Below are positions 15,498 through 24,512 of a stretch of DNA of 64,000 nt, one piece after another. The stretch comes from Roseburia hominis (GTDB lineage: Bacteria; Bacillota; Clostridia; Lachnospirales; Lachnospiraceae), in NCBI GenBank assembly GCA_021771815.1, contig JAETOE010000027.1:1-64000 (forward strand), read 5' to 3'. Numbering within the stretch: position 1 is the stretch's first letter; every line of letters starts with the position of its first letter. Made by a program: the position numbers and the translations under genes. Under the pieces are notes generated by a model. The model saw only the letters and a program-made list of their open reading frames with translations, searched no databases and was not told the DNA's origin.

Positions 15498-17271
15498 CCT
15501 TGAAGTAATGTGCCACCATCTTCGGTTTCCGGTCTCTGGTGAAGAGTCCCTTCTTATTGCCCTGGATGCGCAGCAGGCTCTGGCTGGTAGCGAAATCCGC
15601 AAAATTCCATGCCTGCTCTCCCACAACGCACTCATAATCGTCAAAGACGCTGTTGTTCATCTTATAGTAATCCACCTGATACTCCTCGGTGTACATCACC
15701 GGTGTGGTGTCATGCATACCGGCAACCGTATCCGCTCCGTACTCGGTAAAAATAACCGGCTTGCCGTATTTCGCCCAGCCGTCCAACTCAGCGCGCAGTG
15801 CCTTTTCCGGTCCCACCAGATCCGGGCCTCCAAAGTACCAGCCATAGTAACGGTTCAGACAGAATACATCGCTCAGATCCTTGGTGCAGTCCTTGTTCGG
15901 CGCATCTGCCATCTGTACCGATACCAGAGTGCACGGACGGTTCTGCGGATCTAATTCCCTTGCCAGGTCATAGAGCGGTTTGAAGTAATCATAAGCACCC
16001 TCCGCCCCGGAATCCGGCTCATTTGCAATGCTCCAGAGAACAACACACGCGTGGTTCTTATCCCTGGAAATCAAATCGCGGATGACATCCTTATGATGTT
16101 CCTGCGTCTGCACGCCGTGCTCCTTGTCAAAGGTTCCCACCTTCTGTCCCGCGAAGTTTGCACCGCCGCCAAAGGTAAGATTGACGCCTACTGCCGTGGT
16201 CTCGTCAATCACCACGATACCCTCTTCATCGCAAAGGCGCATCATCTCCTCACTGTACGGATAATGGCTGGTTCTGAAACTGTTGGCTCCCTGCCATTTC
16301 ATCAAAGAGATATCCTTCGTATTCATAGGAAGATTCATGCCGCGTCCCGCCGGGAACGTATCCTCGTGCTTGCCGTAGCCTTTGAAATAGAACGGCTTCT
16401 CATTAATAAGGAACTTCGTTCCGTCCACCCGGACCGTTCTGACGCCATACGGAAGCGTATATACGTCCTCGCCGAAAGTCACACGGATATCGTAAAGATA
16501 TGCGTCAAGCGGCTGCCAGAGGATTACGTCCTTAATTTCCAGAACGCCCTCGTTTCCATTCCCCTCTGCTACCTTATTTCCCTTTTTGTCAAATACCTCT
16601 ACTTTGCAGTCGCCGCTTCCAACCGTCTCTACGTTATAAGTAAGCTTTGCATCCGCTCCATTGACAGCAGGTACCACCGTGATATCCGCGATATAGTCCT
16701 TCGGTGTGGTATATAACTTCACCGGGCGGGTAATACCGCAGTAGTTGAAGAAGTCAAAATTGGGATTGTTCTGTGGCTTTGCATCCGAAACTCCCTCTCC
16801 CATACCTCCAATCATGCCGCCCATCATGTTGGACTTGCCACCGACCGGAAGCGTGGTGTAGTCGATGACATTGTCCACCGCTATAGTGAGCAGGTTGTCC
16901 CCCGGCTGCATTTTTTCGGTAATCTCCACCTCGAACGGCAGGAAGCCGCCCCGGTGCTCGCAAATCATCTCCCCATTCAGATAAATTCTGGCGTGATGCG
17001 TCACCGCCGCACAGCGAAGCATAAGACGCTGGCTTAAGATAACGGATGGAACAGAAATCATTCTCTGATAAAATACCCATCCATAATGATCCCGGAAATC
17101 GATTCCTTCCTTTAAATCGTTGTAGGATGCCGGCACTGGCATGGTCATAGCCTCTGTCAACGGGGTCTCATACCACTTTTCCTCAAATCCCTTGCCGTTA
17201 TCTAACTTAAAATCCCACACTCCGCTAAGATCGCTCAAAAAACGCGACGGTGTTAAAATTGGATATAACAT
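15457..17271 (-). CDS. uidA: Beta-glucuronidase, glycoside hydrolase family 2
   Basis: This 604-residue enzyme hydrolyses beta-D-glucuronides to glucuronic acid and an aglycone or sugar. It has the GH2 sandwich, immunoglobulin-like and barrel domains in order. The acid-base Glu is in WSIANEPDS (about 409) and the nucleophile Glu in IFTEYGAD (about 500). The GNKKGLFTRDRKPK motif near 560 holds the Asn and Lys that recognise the glucuronate carboxylate. CLNRYYGWY and VVGEQAWNFADFATSQ match E. coli GusA closely. The loop near VGVNLTFGGG is about as long as that of the E. coli enzyme, which suggests activity on small glucuronides. There is no signal peptide. The start at 17271 follows ATGAAAGGAGAAGATATTATT and gives the family length. 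Confidence 0.96.
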   Translation of the reverse strand: MLYPILTPSRFLSDLSGVWDFKLDNGKGFEEKWYETPLTEAMTMPVPASYNDLKEGIDFRDHYGWVFYQRMISVPSVILSQRLMLRCAAVTHHARIYLNGEMICEHRGGFLPFEVEITEKMQPGDNLLTIAVDNVIDYTTLPVGGKSNMMGGMIGGMGEGVSDAKPQNNPNFDFFNYCGITRPVKLYTTPKDYIADITVVPAVNGADAKLTYNVETVGSGDCKVEVFDKKGNKVAEGNGNEGVLEIKDVILWQPLDAYLYDIRVTFGEDVYTLPYGVRTVRVDGTKFLINEKPFYFKGYGKHEDTFPAGRGMNLPMNTKDISLMKWQGANSFRTSHYPYSEEMMRLCDEEGIVVIDETTAVGVNLTFGGGANFAGQKVGTFDKEHGVQTQEHHKDVIRDLISRDKNHACVVLWSIANEPDSGAEGAYDYFKPLYDLARELDPQNRPCTLVSVQMADAPNKDCTKDLSDVFCLNRYYGWYFGGPDLVGPEKALRAELDGWAKYGKPVIFTEYGADTVAGMHDTTPVMYTEEYQVDYYKMNNSVFDDYECVVGEQAWNFADFATSQSLLRIQGNKKGLFTRDRKPKMVAHYFKERWHAIPDFNYKK

Positions 17272-17309
17272 AATAATATCTTCTCCTTTCATATTGGCCG
17301 TAAGGCGCT

Positions 17310-18155
17310 TTAAACCCCTGCGTATGCTGCAAATGCTCCATCTACCGGGATGCATGCTCCGTTTACAAATCCGCTTGCCTCAGAGGAAGCCAGGAATAAC
17401 AGTGCTCCGATCAGCTCTTCCGGCTCACCAAAACGCTCCATCGGAGTGCCTGCCAGAATCTTACCTGTTCTTGCAGTCGGTGTTCCGTCATCATTGAACA
17501 AAAGTGCTTTGTTCTGATTAGTAGCAAGAAAGCCTGGTGCGATTGCATTGCAGCGGATGCCGACCTTCGAAAAATGTACTGCCAGCCATTCCGTAAAGTT
17601 CACAATGGCCGCCTTTGCTCCCGAATATGCCGGAATCTTGGTGAGCGGCGTGTAGGCGTTCATAGATGCAATGTTGATGATGTTTGCGCCTTCTTTACTT
17701 ACCATGTCCTTTGCAAATACCTGCGTCGGAAGCAGAGTTCCCATAAAATTCAGGCTGAATACGAACTGTACTCCGGACGGATCCAGATCAAAGAAGGTCT
17801 TCATCTCACCGGAATCTTCCGGCTTAAAGTACTCATCGTCCGTGCTTGCCTTGGGATTGTTGCCGCCTGCTCCATTTACGAGGATATCGCAGGTTCCGAA
17901 GTCTGCTGCAATTGCATCTCTTGCAGCTTCGATGCTCTCTTTTTCGAGAACGTTGCACTTGTAGCCCTTTGCAACAAAACCTTTCTCTACGATCGCATCC
18001 GCACTTTTCTGTGCCGCCTCTTCGTTCAAGTCAAGTAATGCCACCTTTGCGCCTGACATAGCGAGCGCTTCTGCCATTACGGAACAGATCACACCGCCTG
18101 CACCTGTAACAACTGCTACCTTGTCTTTCAAGTCAACCTGCATTGGTAATTTCAT
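17310..18155 (-). CDS. uxuB: D-fructuronate reductase (D-mannonate oxidoreductase), SDR type
   Basis: This 281-residue short-chain dehydrogenase has the nucleotide-binding TGAGGVICS motif, NGAGGNNP and the catalytic Ser, Tyr and Lys (IASMNAY and YSGAKAA). Firmicutes use an SDR enzyme like Bacillus YjmF, rather than the long-chain E. coli UxuB, to reduce fructuronate to mannonate. Its neighbours uxuA and beta-glucuronidase support that role. The substrate of an SDR cannot be proved by motif alone. The start follows TTAGGAGGAAGAAAAA. Confidence 0.85.
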   Translation of the reverse strand: MKLPMQVDLKDKVAVVTGAGGVICSVMAEALAMSGAKVALLDLNEEAAQKSADAIVEKGFVAKGYKCNVLEKESIEAARDAIAADFGTCDILVNGAGGNNPKASTDDEYFKPEDSGEMKTFFDLDPSGVQFVFSLNFMGTLLPTQVFAKDMVSKEGANIINIASMNAYTPLTKIPAYSGAKAAIVNFTEWLAVHFSKVGIRCNAIAPGFLATNQNKALLFNDDGTPTARTGKILAGTPMERFGEPEELIGALLFLASSEASGFVNGACIPVDGAFAAYAGV

Positions 18156-18237
18156 TTTTTCTTCCTCCTAAAAAATTATATTAACTTACCCGGCAGCCGC
18201 AAAATACTCCGGCAGCCTTTGTTAAATTGGGTTCTGT

Positions 18238-19293
18238 TTATTTGTCCCGGGACGCTTTCTCAACAGCCTCAAAAAGTCCGTTGATATAGGCTGCGCCCAG
18301 CGCACGGTCATAAAGTCCGTATCCGGCTCTTCCCGTCTCGCCCCAGATCATTCTTCCGTGATCCGGTCTCACATATCCTGTAAATCCGTTGTCATGCAGT
18401 GCTTTTACGATAGCATACATATCAAGAGAGCCGCAGCAGGAAAGATGCGCCCGCTCTTCAAAACCGTTTTCCAGTACCGCCACGTTTCTAAGATGTGCAA
18501 AATGGATTCTTCCCATAGCCGCATACTTCGCCGCCATCTCTACTACATCATTCTTATTGGAACAGCCCAGAGAACCTGTACATAAGGTAATTCCGTTATG
18601 CGGATCGTCCACCAGCTTTAAGAAACGGTCAATGTTCTCCTCGCAGGTGATGATTCTCGGGAGTCCGAAGATGCTCCAGCACGGGTCATCCTCATGGATC
18701 GCCATATTTACATTGCACTCTGCCGCCACAGGAATCACTTTCTGCAGGAAGTACTGTAAGTTGTTCCAGAGATCGTCCTCAGACATTGCATTGTACTCTG
18801 CAACCACATTTTTCAGTTCTTCTCTTGTGTAGCTGGAATCCCATCCCGGAAGGGTCAGGTCGCTGTCGCTCTCCAGCGGATTGACCTTGTCCACCTGCTC
18901 CTGATAATACACCAAAGATGTGGAACCATCCGGAAGAACATGATCTAACTGAGTTCTTGTCCAGTCAAATACCGGCATGAAATTGTAGCAGATGCATTTA
19001 ATGCCTGCCTTTGCCACACGGCGGATGTTCTCACAATAGTTCTCGATGTACCGGTCGCGGCTCGGCTTTCCAAGCTTGATATCCTCATGAACCGGAATAC
19101 TCTCAATCACTTCAAAATGCAGTCCTGCATTCTCCACCTGCCTTTTTAATCCGGCAATACTCTCTTCACTCCACACTTCTCCAACAGGCACATCGTACAC
19201 TGCCGTTACAATGGAATGCATCCCAGGAATCTGTCGGATGTTGTCCAATGTCACTTTGTCATCCTCTCCGTACCAACGAAATGATAATTTCAT
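18238..19293 (-). CDS. uxuA: Mannonate dehydratase
   Basis: This 351-residue enzyme dehydrates D-mannonate to 2-keto-3-deoxygluconate in the glucuronate pathway. The N-terminus [11 protein letters not shown], the [13 protein letters not shown] segment, [18 protein letters not shown] and the metal-binding HLRNV and [10 protein letters not shown] segments are characteristic of UxuA. I start at 19293, after ATGGAGGAGAAC. It is the first structural gene of the uxuA-uxuB-uidA-GH3 operon. The KDG kinase and aldolase that would complete the pathway are not in this window. Confidence 0.95.
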   Translation of the reverse strand: MKLSFRWYGEDDKVTLDNIRQIPGMHSIVTAVYDVPVGEVWSEESIAGLKRQVENAGLHFEVIESIPVHEDIKLGKPSRDRYIENYCENIRRVAKAGIKCICYNFMPVFDWTRTQLDHVLPDGSTSLVYYQEQVDKVNPLESDSDLTLPGWDSSYTREELKNVVAEYNAMSEDDLWNNLQYFLQKVIPVAAECNVNMAIHEDDPCWSIFGLPRIITCEENIDRFLKLVDDPHNGITLCTGSLGCSNKNDVVEMAAKYAAMGRIHFAHLRNVAVLENGFEERAHLSCCGSLDMYAIVKALHDNGFTGYVRPDHGRMIWGETGRAGYGLYDRALGAAYINGLFEAVEKASRDK

Positions 19294-19427
19294 GTTCTCC
19301 TCCATTCCGGCGCCGGGCTTTCCCTTCCGCCATATATTGTTCGTCTGCGGACATATGCACCCTCGCGTCCGCTTGCATACATGGATTTGTTCGCTCTACT
19401 GTAGCATCGCGTTCCGTGTATATTTTG

Positions 19428-19456
19428 ACTATAACACGCTTGTATACAAGTGTCAA
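19428..19456 (-). promoter_or_regulatory. uxuA operon promoter with GntR operator in the spacer
   Basis: The minus strand reads TTGACA (19451-19456), 17 bases, TATAGT (19428-19433), with the perfect palindrome CTTGTATACAAG (19439-19450) filling the first 12 spacer bases. The layout is the same as at the symporter promoter. The leader of about 130 bases holds a degenerate half-conserved copy, CTTGCATACATG, at 19372-19383. No gene lies between 19294 and 19785. Confidence 0.87.
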
Positions 19457-19557
19457 TCTCTATACGACATTTTTATGTTTTGTATATTTTGCGCTCCATC
19501 TTTTGTCAATTTTGCACAATTTATCCATTGAGTCTCGCCAACAGCAACTTCTCTCGC

Positions 19558-19569
19558 CTTGTATACAAG
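19558..19569. promoter_or_regulatory. Third perfect GntR operator between gntR and uxuA
   Basis: CTTGTATACAAG occurs again about 119 bases upstream of the uxuA promoter operator. The distance is nearly the same as between the two sites at the symporter promoter (118 bases), which suggests a paired-operator arrangement. Confidence 0.75.
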
Positions 19570-19690
19570 ATCGTCATTCTGCATTTTTACACCTGCTTCG
19601 TAAAGTTCTTCCCTACCATTATAGCTTTTTCCCGCACGTTCTCCACTTTTCCCTTTGAATATATTTCTATCCGAATTTATGAAAAAGAGA

Positions 19691-19719
19691 TTGTATTTTT
19701 TCTATGATGGATTTATATT
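19691..19719 (+). promoter_or_regulatory. gntR promoter with adjacent imperfect operator
   Basis: TTGTAT (19691-19696), 17 bases, TATATT (19714-19719). TAAGTATACAAC, an imperfect copy of the operator, begins at the end of the -10 box, and ATGTATACAAAG overlaps the start codon itself at 19786. Autoregulation is likely. Confidence 0.55.
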
Positions 19720-19785
19720 AAGTATACAACCGAATGATATTTGACTTAAGGAATAAAATCATCCAATAAATATGAGGTTATTCTT

Positions 19786-20481
19786 ATGTATACAAAGAAA
19801 CGCACCGCCACATCAGAGGCCGTATACCAAAAGTTAAAAGAACAGATTCTTCACCTGGAACTGCCGCCCGGCTCTGTCATCAGCGAGATTGACACCGCGG
19901 CAAAGTACGAGATTTCCAGGACTCCGGTTCGGGATGCATTTAAGATGTTAGAAACGGAAGGTTTGTTGGAGATCCGTCCCCATGTCGGGACCTTTGTTTC
20001 TTTGATCGATTTGAACATGATCTCCGATATTTTATATATGCGTGAGGTTCTGGAACAATCTGTTTTTAAGGATCTCGCTTCCAGTTACGACAGATCCCAG
20101 GCATTTCGGATTCGTCTGATCCTGCAAAGGCAGCGGGAACTTTTAGATACGGATCTGTCCGCAGATGAGTTGGGACGCGCTTTCATTATCAGTGATAATG
20201 AATTTCACGACGCCCTCTATGAGCTGGCAGGCAAGAAGAATGTCATGAACTTTTTAAAAAGCATCAATTCCCAGTATGAGCGTTTTCGTACATTTCTGAA
20301 TATGGGCGACCGGAACAACCTGCTGAATCTTTATGGCGATCATATGACCATCTGGGAATATATTGCGGAAGGAAATTACGACAAGCTTGCCAACAGTATC
20401 TCCCACCACATCTATGATGGCTTTAATTCCAGCACGGAAATTGTGTATAAGCATCCTGAATATTTTAAATCCATCCGGTAA
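19786..20481 (+). CDS. GntR-family (FCD domain) regulator of the glucuronide genes
   Basis: This 231-residue protein has an N-terminal winged helix (about 8-75, with PPGSVISEIDTAAKYEISRTPVRDAFKMLETEG split by the recognition helix) and a C-terminal FCD ligand-binding domain (about 80-225) including NEFHDALYELAG. FadR/UxuR-type members often bind uronates or aldonates, such as fructuronate. It is divergent from uxuA and flanked by palindromes whose sequence recurs at every promoter of the locus, so it is the obvious repressor. The start follows GAGGTTATTCTT. Confidence 0.9.
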   Translation: MYTKKRTATSEAVYQKLKEQILHLELPPGSVISEIDTAAKYEISRTPVRDAFKMLETEGLLEIRPHVGTFVSLIDLNMISDILYMREVLEQSVFKDLASSYDRSQAFRIRLILQRQRELLDTDLSADELGRAFIISDNEFHDALYELAGKKNVMNFLKSINSQYERFRTFLNMGDRNNLLNLYGDHMTIWEYIAEGNYDKLANSISHHIYDGFNSSTEIVYKHPEYFKSIR

Positions 20482-20517
20482 TTTGCCGCGTAAAACAGGA
20501 CGGTGTTTCCTATAGAA

Positions 20518-20560
20518 CAAAAAAGCGAACCGTTATATTCCAAAAATATAACGGTTCGCT
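20518..20560 (-). terminator. Terminator of rny
   Basis: A 15-bp stem (AGCGAACCGTTATAT with its complement, 7-base loop) is followed on the minus strand by TTTTTT. It ends the rny transcript and lies in the convergent gap with gntR. Confidence 0.9.
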
Positions 20561-20584
20561 CTGCTCTTAAAAATTGTCTTAAAA

Positions 20585-22129
20585 TTATTTTGCGTAGTCG
20601 GTTACTCTCGATTCACGAATTACATTTACCTTAATCTGTCCCGGGTATTCCATCTCCGATTCAATCTTCTTGGAAATGTCACGCGCCATCAATACCATAT
20701 CGGCATCGCTGACCTGTTCCGGTACAACCATCACTCGAATCTCCCTGCCTGCCTGAATAGCAAAAGACTTGTCTACGCCCTTAAATCCGTTTGAAATGTC
20801 CTCTAACTGTTTTAATCTGTTTGAATATGTCTCTAATGTCTCTCTTCTTGCACCCGGTCTGGCTGCACTGATCGTATCCGCCGCCTGTACGATACAAGCA
20901 ATCAGAGACTCCGGCTCTACATCACCATGGTGTGCTTCCACTGCATTGATGACAATCGCCGACTCCTTGTATTTTCTACAAAGATCTACACCAATCTGAA
21001 TGTGGGATCCTTCCATATCATGATCCACAGATTTACCGATATCGTGCAATAACCCGGCACGCTTTGCGATTCTTACATCCACGCCAATCTCAGCCGCCAA
21101 CAAACCGGACAACTGAGCAACCTCGATAGAATGCTTGAGTGCGTTCTGACCATAGCTTGTCCGAAACTTCATTCTACCAAGCAAGCGAACAAGTTCCGAA
21201 TGGATTCCGTGAACACCGACCTCCAATGTCGCTGCCTCACCTTCCTCGCGGATCATCGTCTCCACTTCTTTCTGTGCCTTCTCTACCATTTCTTCAATTC
21301 TAGCTGGATGAATACGTCCATCTACAATCAATTTCTCCAAAGCGATACGCGCCACTTCTCTTCGAATCGGGTCAAATCCTGATAGAATCACCGCTTCCGG
21401 TGTGTCGTCAATGATCAGCTCCACTCCCGTCATGTTCTCCAATGTACGGATATTGCGACCTTCACGACCAATAATTCTTCCCTTCATCTCGTCGTTCGGA
21501 AGCTGGACAACCGAAATCGTCGTCTCTGCGACATGGTCTGCTGCACATTTCTGAATCGCAGTGACCACATAATCCTTCGCCTTCTTGTCCGCCTCTTCCT
21601 TCGCTTTGTGTTCCATTTCTTTGATTAATTTTGCAGTATCAAGTTTAACATCTTCTTCAACGGTTTTTAAGAGGTATTCCTTTGCCTGTTCGGAGGTTAA
21701 TCCGGAGATTCTTTCCAGTTCCTGTAAACGCTCTTCATTGAGCTTTGCGACCCGCGCTTTCTGTTTGTTGATCTCTTCTTCCTTCGCAGCAAAACCAGCT
21801 TCACGCTTCTCGATAGCCTCGAGCTTTCTGTCCAGATTCTCTTCCTTCTGCACAACACGGCGTTCGCTTCGCCCGATCTCTGCCCGGCGTTCTTTTACTT
21901 CCTTGTCCAGATCGTTCTTCATACGAATGGACTCTTCCTTCGCCTCGAGCATCGCCTCGCGCTTCTTGGTCTCTGCGGTCTTCACTGCCTCGTCAATAAT
22001 CTCTCTCGCCTTCTCTTCTGCATTTCCAATCTTGGCTTCCGTCACCTTCTTATGGTATGCAGTCGTAATGAAGTAAACCACGATAGCAGTAACTGCGATA
22101 GCAACAACAACAGCAATCACTGTCTCCAC
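20585..22129 (-). CDS. rny: Ribonuclease Y
   Basis: This 514-residue membrane-anchored endoribonuclease starts mRNA decay in Firmicutes. It has an N-terminal membrane helix (about 5-24), a long charged coiled coil (about 28-170), a KH RNA-binding domain with [15 protein letters not shown] (about 215) and an HD domain with [10 protein letters not shown] and [12 protein letters not shown] (about 330-430). Translation starts at a GTG after AAAGGAGGTGCTCCT. It lies downstream of recA-recX, a common clostridial order, but has its own promoter. Confidence 0.97.
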   Translation of the reverse strand: METVIAVVVAIAVTAIVVYFITTAYHKKVTEAKIGNAEEKAREIIDEAVKTAETKKREAMLEAKEESIRMKNDLDKEVKERRAEIGRSERRVVQKEENLDRKLEAIEKREAGFAAKEEEINKQKARVAKLNEERLQELERISGLTSEQAKEYLLKTVEEDVKLDTAKLIKEMEHKAKEEADKKAKDYVVTAIQKCAADHVAETTISVVQLPNDEMKGRIIGREGRNIRTLENMTGVELIIDDTPEAVILSGFDPIRREVARIALEKLIVDGRIHPARIEEMVEKAQKEVETMIREEGEAATLEVGVHGIHSELVRLLGRMKFRTSYGQNALKHSIEVAQLSGLLAAEIGVDVRIAKRAGLLHDIGKSVDHDMEGSHIQIGVDLCRKYKESAIVINAVEAHHGDVEPESLIACIVQAADTISAARPGARRETLETYSNRLKQLEDISNGFKGVDKSFAIQAGREIRVMVVPEQVSDADMVLMARDISKKIESEMEYPGQIKVNVIRESRVTDYAK

Positions 22130-22211
22130 AGGAGCACCTCCTTTATGAAATTTTCATTGTACATATAACATAAAAACATAAGCGTTATCTGTCATAATTT
22201 ACAACATATAA

Positions 22212-22240
22212 ATTTTATTCTATTTTATGCATTATGTCAA
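22212..22240 (-). promoter_or_regulatory. rny promoter
   Basis: The minus strand has TTGACA (22235-22240), 17 bases, TAAAAT (22212-22217). It leaves an AT-rich leader of about 75 bases before the GTG start. Confidence 0.7.
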
Positions 22241-22322
22241 GTGAATTACTGTACAATATGCATAATATTGCATTCCTGATCTGTCGCAATACAAGATATT
22301 GTACTAAAAAACCCATTATCTC

Positions 22323-22970
22323 TTATTCTTCTGCAAAAGTCTCCCCTGTCCTAAGAACCGCCAATATATCGCTGCTACGGTAGCCGCGGCGCATCAAAAA
22401 CTGGTATGTTCTCTGCTGTTCCCTACGGTCGGCACAACTATAATCATAATTCCGCTTTTCCAACAACGCTTTAATCTTCACCCGCTCATCCGATTCGAAC
22501 TCCTCTTCCAACGCCTGCTCGATCACCTCTCTCGCGACACCCTTCTGCGTCAGATCCATCTTAAGCTTCTGCCTGCTCTTCTTCCGCTGTTGGTACCTGA
22601 TATACTGCTTTGCATAACGCAGATCATCGATATAGTGATACTGCTTCACGTAATCAACGGCTGCCGCGACGCATTCCTCAGGATAACCGTTCTGCCTTAG
22701 CTTCTCACTGAGCTGCTTCTCCGTACGGTCCATCTTCTCCAACAGAAACATAGCCCGCTTCTTCGCCCGCAGACCGACAATCTCAATCAGAATCTTCCTG
22801 TACTCCTCCCACGAAAGATACGCCTTCTCCGTGAGCAGAATCCTCTGTTCCTGCGGGGAAAGCCCGCGGATCTCACTGCGGTAGAGCGATACCGTGACGC
22901 CCGTCTCAAAGCTGATGTGAACACGCCCCTTCTCCCCACGTCTTACTTCTGTTATCTGCACTTCCTGCAC
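22323..22970 (-). CDS. recX: Regulatory protein RecX
   Basis: This 215-residue helical-repeat protein modulates RecA filament growth. SWEEYRKILIE, KRAMFLLEKMDRTEKQLSEKL split by length, and the YHYIDDLRYAKQYI segment are RecX features. Translation starts at a GTG eight bases after GGAGG, which lies inside the end of recA; the gap to the recA stop is three bases. It is co-transcribed with recA and so SOS-controlled. Confidence 0.93.
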   Translation of the reverse strand: MQEVQITEVRRGEKGRVHISFETGVTVSLYRSEIRGLSPQEQRILLTEKAYLSWEEYRKILIEIVGLRAKKRAMFLLEKMDRTEKQLSEKLRQNGYPEECVAAAVDYVKQYHYIDDLRYAKQYIRYQQRKKSRQKLKMDLTQKGVAREVIEQALEEEFESDERVKIKALLEKRNYDYSCADRREQQRTYQFLMRRGYRSSDILAVLRTGETFAEE

Positions 22971-22973
22971 GTC

Positions 22974-24134
22974 TTATGCCTCCGCCGCGCCTGTGCTGTT
23001 ATCTGTGCCAGCCGCCTTCTTCGACGCCGGACGCGGACTATCCTTTACATCTTTTGCATCCTTGCCATCCTTAGCGTCCTCCGCTGCGTCCGCATCGTTC
23101 TCCTCCGGGCTGTACTTCGCTCTGACCTTCGCTTCCACTTCTTCACAGATGAGCGGATTCTCCTTCAGATACGTCTTTGCATTCTCACGTCCCTGTCCGA
23201 TCTTCTCGCCGTTGTACGCATACCATGCGCCGGACTTATTGATAATGCCTGCCTCCGCCGCAAGATCAAGGATGTCCCCTTCCTTCGAGATTCCCTGGCC
23301 GAACATGATGTCGAACTCCGCCTCCTTGAACGGCGGAGCCACCTTATTCTTCACGACCTTCACCCTCGTGTGGTTGCCGACGACCTCGCCGCCCTGCTTT
23401 AACGCTTCGACTCTTCTGACGTCCAGGCGCACGGACGAATAGAACTTTAACGCGCGGCCTCCGGTCGTCGTCTCCGGATTGCCAAACATTACGCCGATCT
23501 TCTCACGAAGCTGGTTGATAAAGATAACGATACAATTCGACTTGCTGACAATCGAAGTAAGCTTTCGCAGCGCCTGGCTCATCAGACGCGCCTGCAGACC
23601 GACATGGGAATCTCCCATGTCGCCGTCGATCTCCGCCTTCGGCACCAATGCCGCAACAGAGTCCACGATCACTATATCGACCGCACCGGACCGCACCATC
23701 GTCTCCGCAATCTCAAGCGCCTGCTCCCCGCAGTCCGGCTGTGATATGTAGAGGTTGTCAATATCTACACCGATGTTCTTCGCATAGACCGGATCGAGCG
23801 CATGCTCCGCATCGATAAATCCCGCAATGCCGCCGCGCTTCTGCACCTCTGCTACCGCATGCAGCGCAACGGTCGTCTTACCGCTGGACTCCGGTCCGTA
23901 GATCTCGATGATCCTTCCCTTCGGCAGACCGCCGATGCCAAGTGCAAGGTCAAGACTTAAAGAGCCTGTCGGAACTCCCTCGACATTCATGTTCGTCGAA
24001 TTGTCCCCCAGCTTCATGACCGAACCCTTCCCGTACTGCTTCTCAATATGTGAAATCGCCGCGTCAAGCGCCTTTAACTTCTCTTCCTTCGTGGTAGGTC
24101 TTTCATCTTTCATTACTTTATCGTCTTTTGCCAT
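22974..24134 (-). CDS. recA: Recombinase RecA
   Basis: This 386-residue protein carries out homologous strand exchange and stimulates LexA self-cleavage. Walker A is [12 protein letters not shown], Walker B is [12 protein letters not shown], and loop L2 includes [28 protein letters not shown] in broken form across the segment. The C-terminal tail (about 330-386) is long, rich in Asp, Lys and Ala and low in complexity, a little longer than usual. I start at 24134 after ATGGAGGAGAAAAC. Two LexA boxes precede it. Confidence 0.98.
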   Translation of the reverse strand: MAKDDKVMKDERPTTKEEKLKALDAAISHIEKQYGKGSVMKLGDNSTNMNVEGVPTGSLSLDLALGIGGLPKGRIIEIYGPESSGKTTVALHAVAEVQKRGGIAGFIDAEHALDPVYAKNIGVDIDNLYISQPDCGEQALEIAETMVRSGAVDIVIVDSVAALVPKAEIDGDMGDSHVGLQARLMSQALRKLTSIVSKSNCIVIFINQLREKIGVMFGNPETTTGGRALKFYSSVRLDVRRVEALKQGGEVVGNHTRVKVVKNKVAPPFKEAEFDIMFGQGISKEGDILDLAAEAGIINKSGAWYAYNGEKIGQGRENAKTYLKENPLICEEVEAKVRAKYSPEENDADAAEDAKDGKDAKDVKDSPRPASKKAAGTDNSTGAAEA

Positions 24135-24166
24135 GTTTTCTCCTCCATGCGAACAAGTCCGTCTCG

Positions 24167-24180
24167 CGAACATTTGTTTG
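24167..24180. promoter_or_regulatory. Second LexA (SOS) box in the recA leader
   Basis: CGAACATTTGTTTG matches the Gram-positive LexA consensus CGAAC-N4-GTTCG except for one base in the right arm. It is 6 bases from the better box at 24186-24199. Confidence 0.6.
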
Positions 24181-24185
24181 TTCTA

Positions 24186-24199
24186 CGAACTTATGTTCG
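24186..24199. promoter_or_regulatory. LexA (SOS) box of recA
   Basis: CGAACTTATGTTCG is a perfect match to the Gram-positive LexA box. It lies just downstream of the recA -10 region. Confidence 0.92.
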
Positions 24200-24213
24200 T
24201 TTTTTCTGTTCTA

Positions 24214-24242
24214 ATAGTATTATAATTCCACACAAATGTCAA
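24214..24242 (-). promoter_or_regulatory. recA promoter
   Basis: The minus strand has TTGACA (24237-24242), 17 bases, TACTAT (24214-24219). Between here and the EAL gene (24243-24408) I see no gene, only short inverted repeats such as CGGTATC/GATACCG near 24319-24352. Confidence 0.65.
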
Positions 24243-24408
24243 CCATAAAACCTAAAATAATTTGCAACACTCTGATAACCGGCAGAAACTGCCCGATGAA
24301 TATAAGAATAGCTATGACGGTATCAACGGAAAAACATCCTGTCTGATACCGATATTCGATAAGAAGTCTGCCAGTATCGTAGCATAAGATCTGCAAAATG
24401 GCAACCGT

Positions 24409-24456
24409 TTCTTAAAAAGAACAAAAGCGCCGTTCTTAAAAAGAACAAAAGCGCCG
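24409..24456 (-). repeat. Two exact 24-bp tandem repeats behind the EAL gene terminator
   Basis: The 24-base unit containing CTTAAAAAGAACAAAAGCGC occurs at 24409-24432 and again at 24433-24456 without a gap. On the minus strand it supplies the T-rich tail of the terminator hairpin twice. Confidence 0.9.
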
Positions 24457-24502
24457 TGAATGCGATTCCTAAAACACAGCAATCCCATCCACAGCGCCGT
24501 CT
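24448..24502 (-). terminator. Terminator of the EAL gene
   Basis: On the minus strand an imperfect 18-bp stem that includes G-T pairs (GGCGCTGTGGATGGGATT with AATCGCATTCACGGCGCT) is followed by a T-rich stretch, TTTTGTTCTTTTT. The tail is duplicated. Confidence 0.6.
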
Positions 24503-24512
24503 TCCGGCCGTA

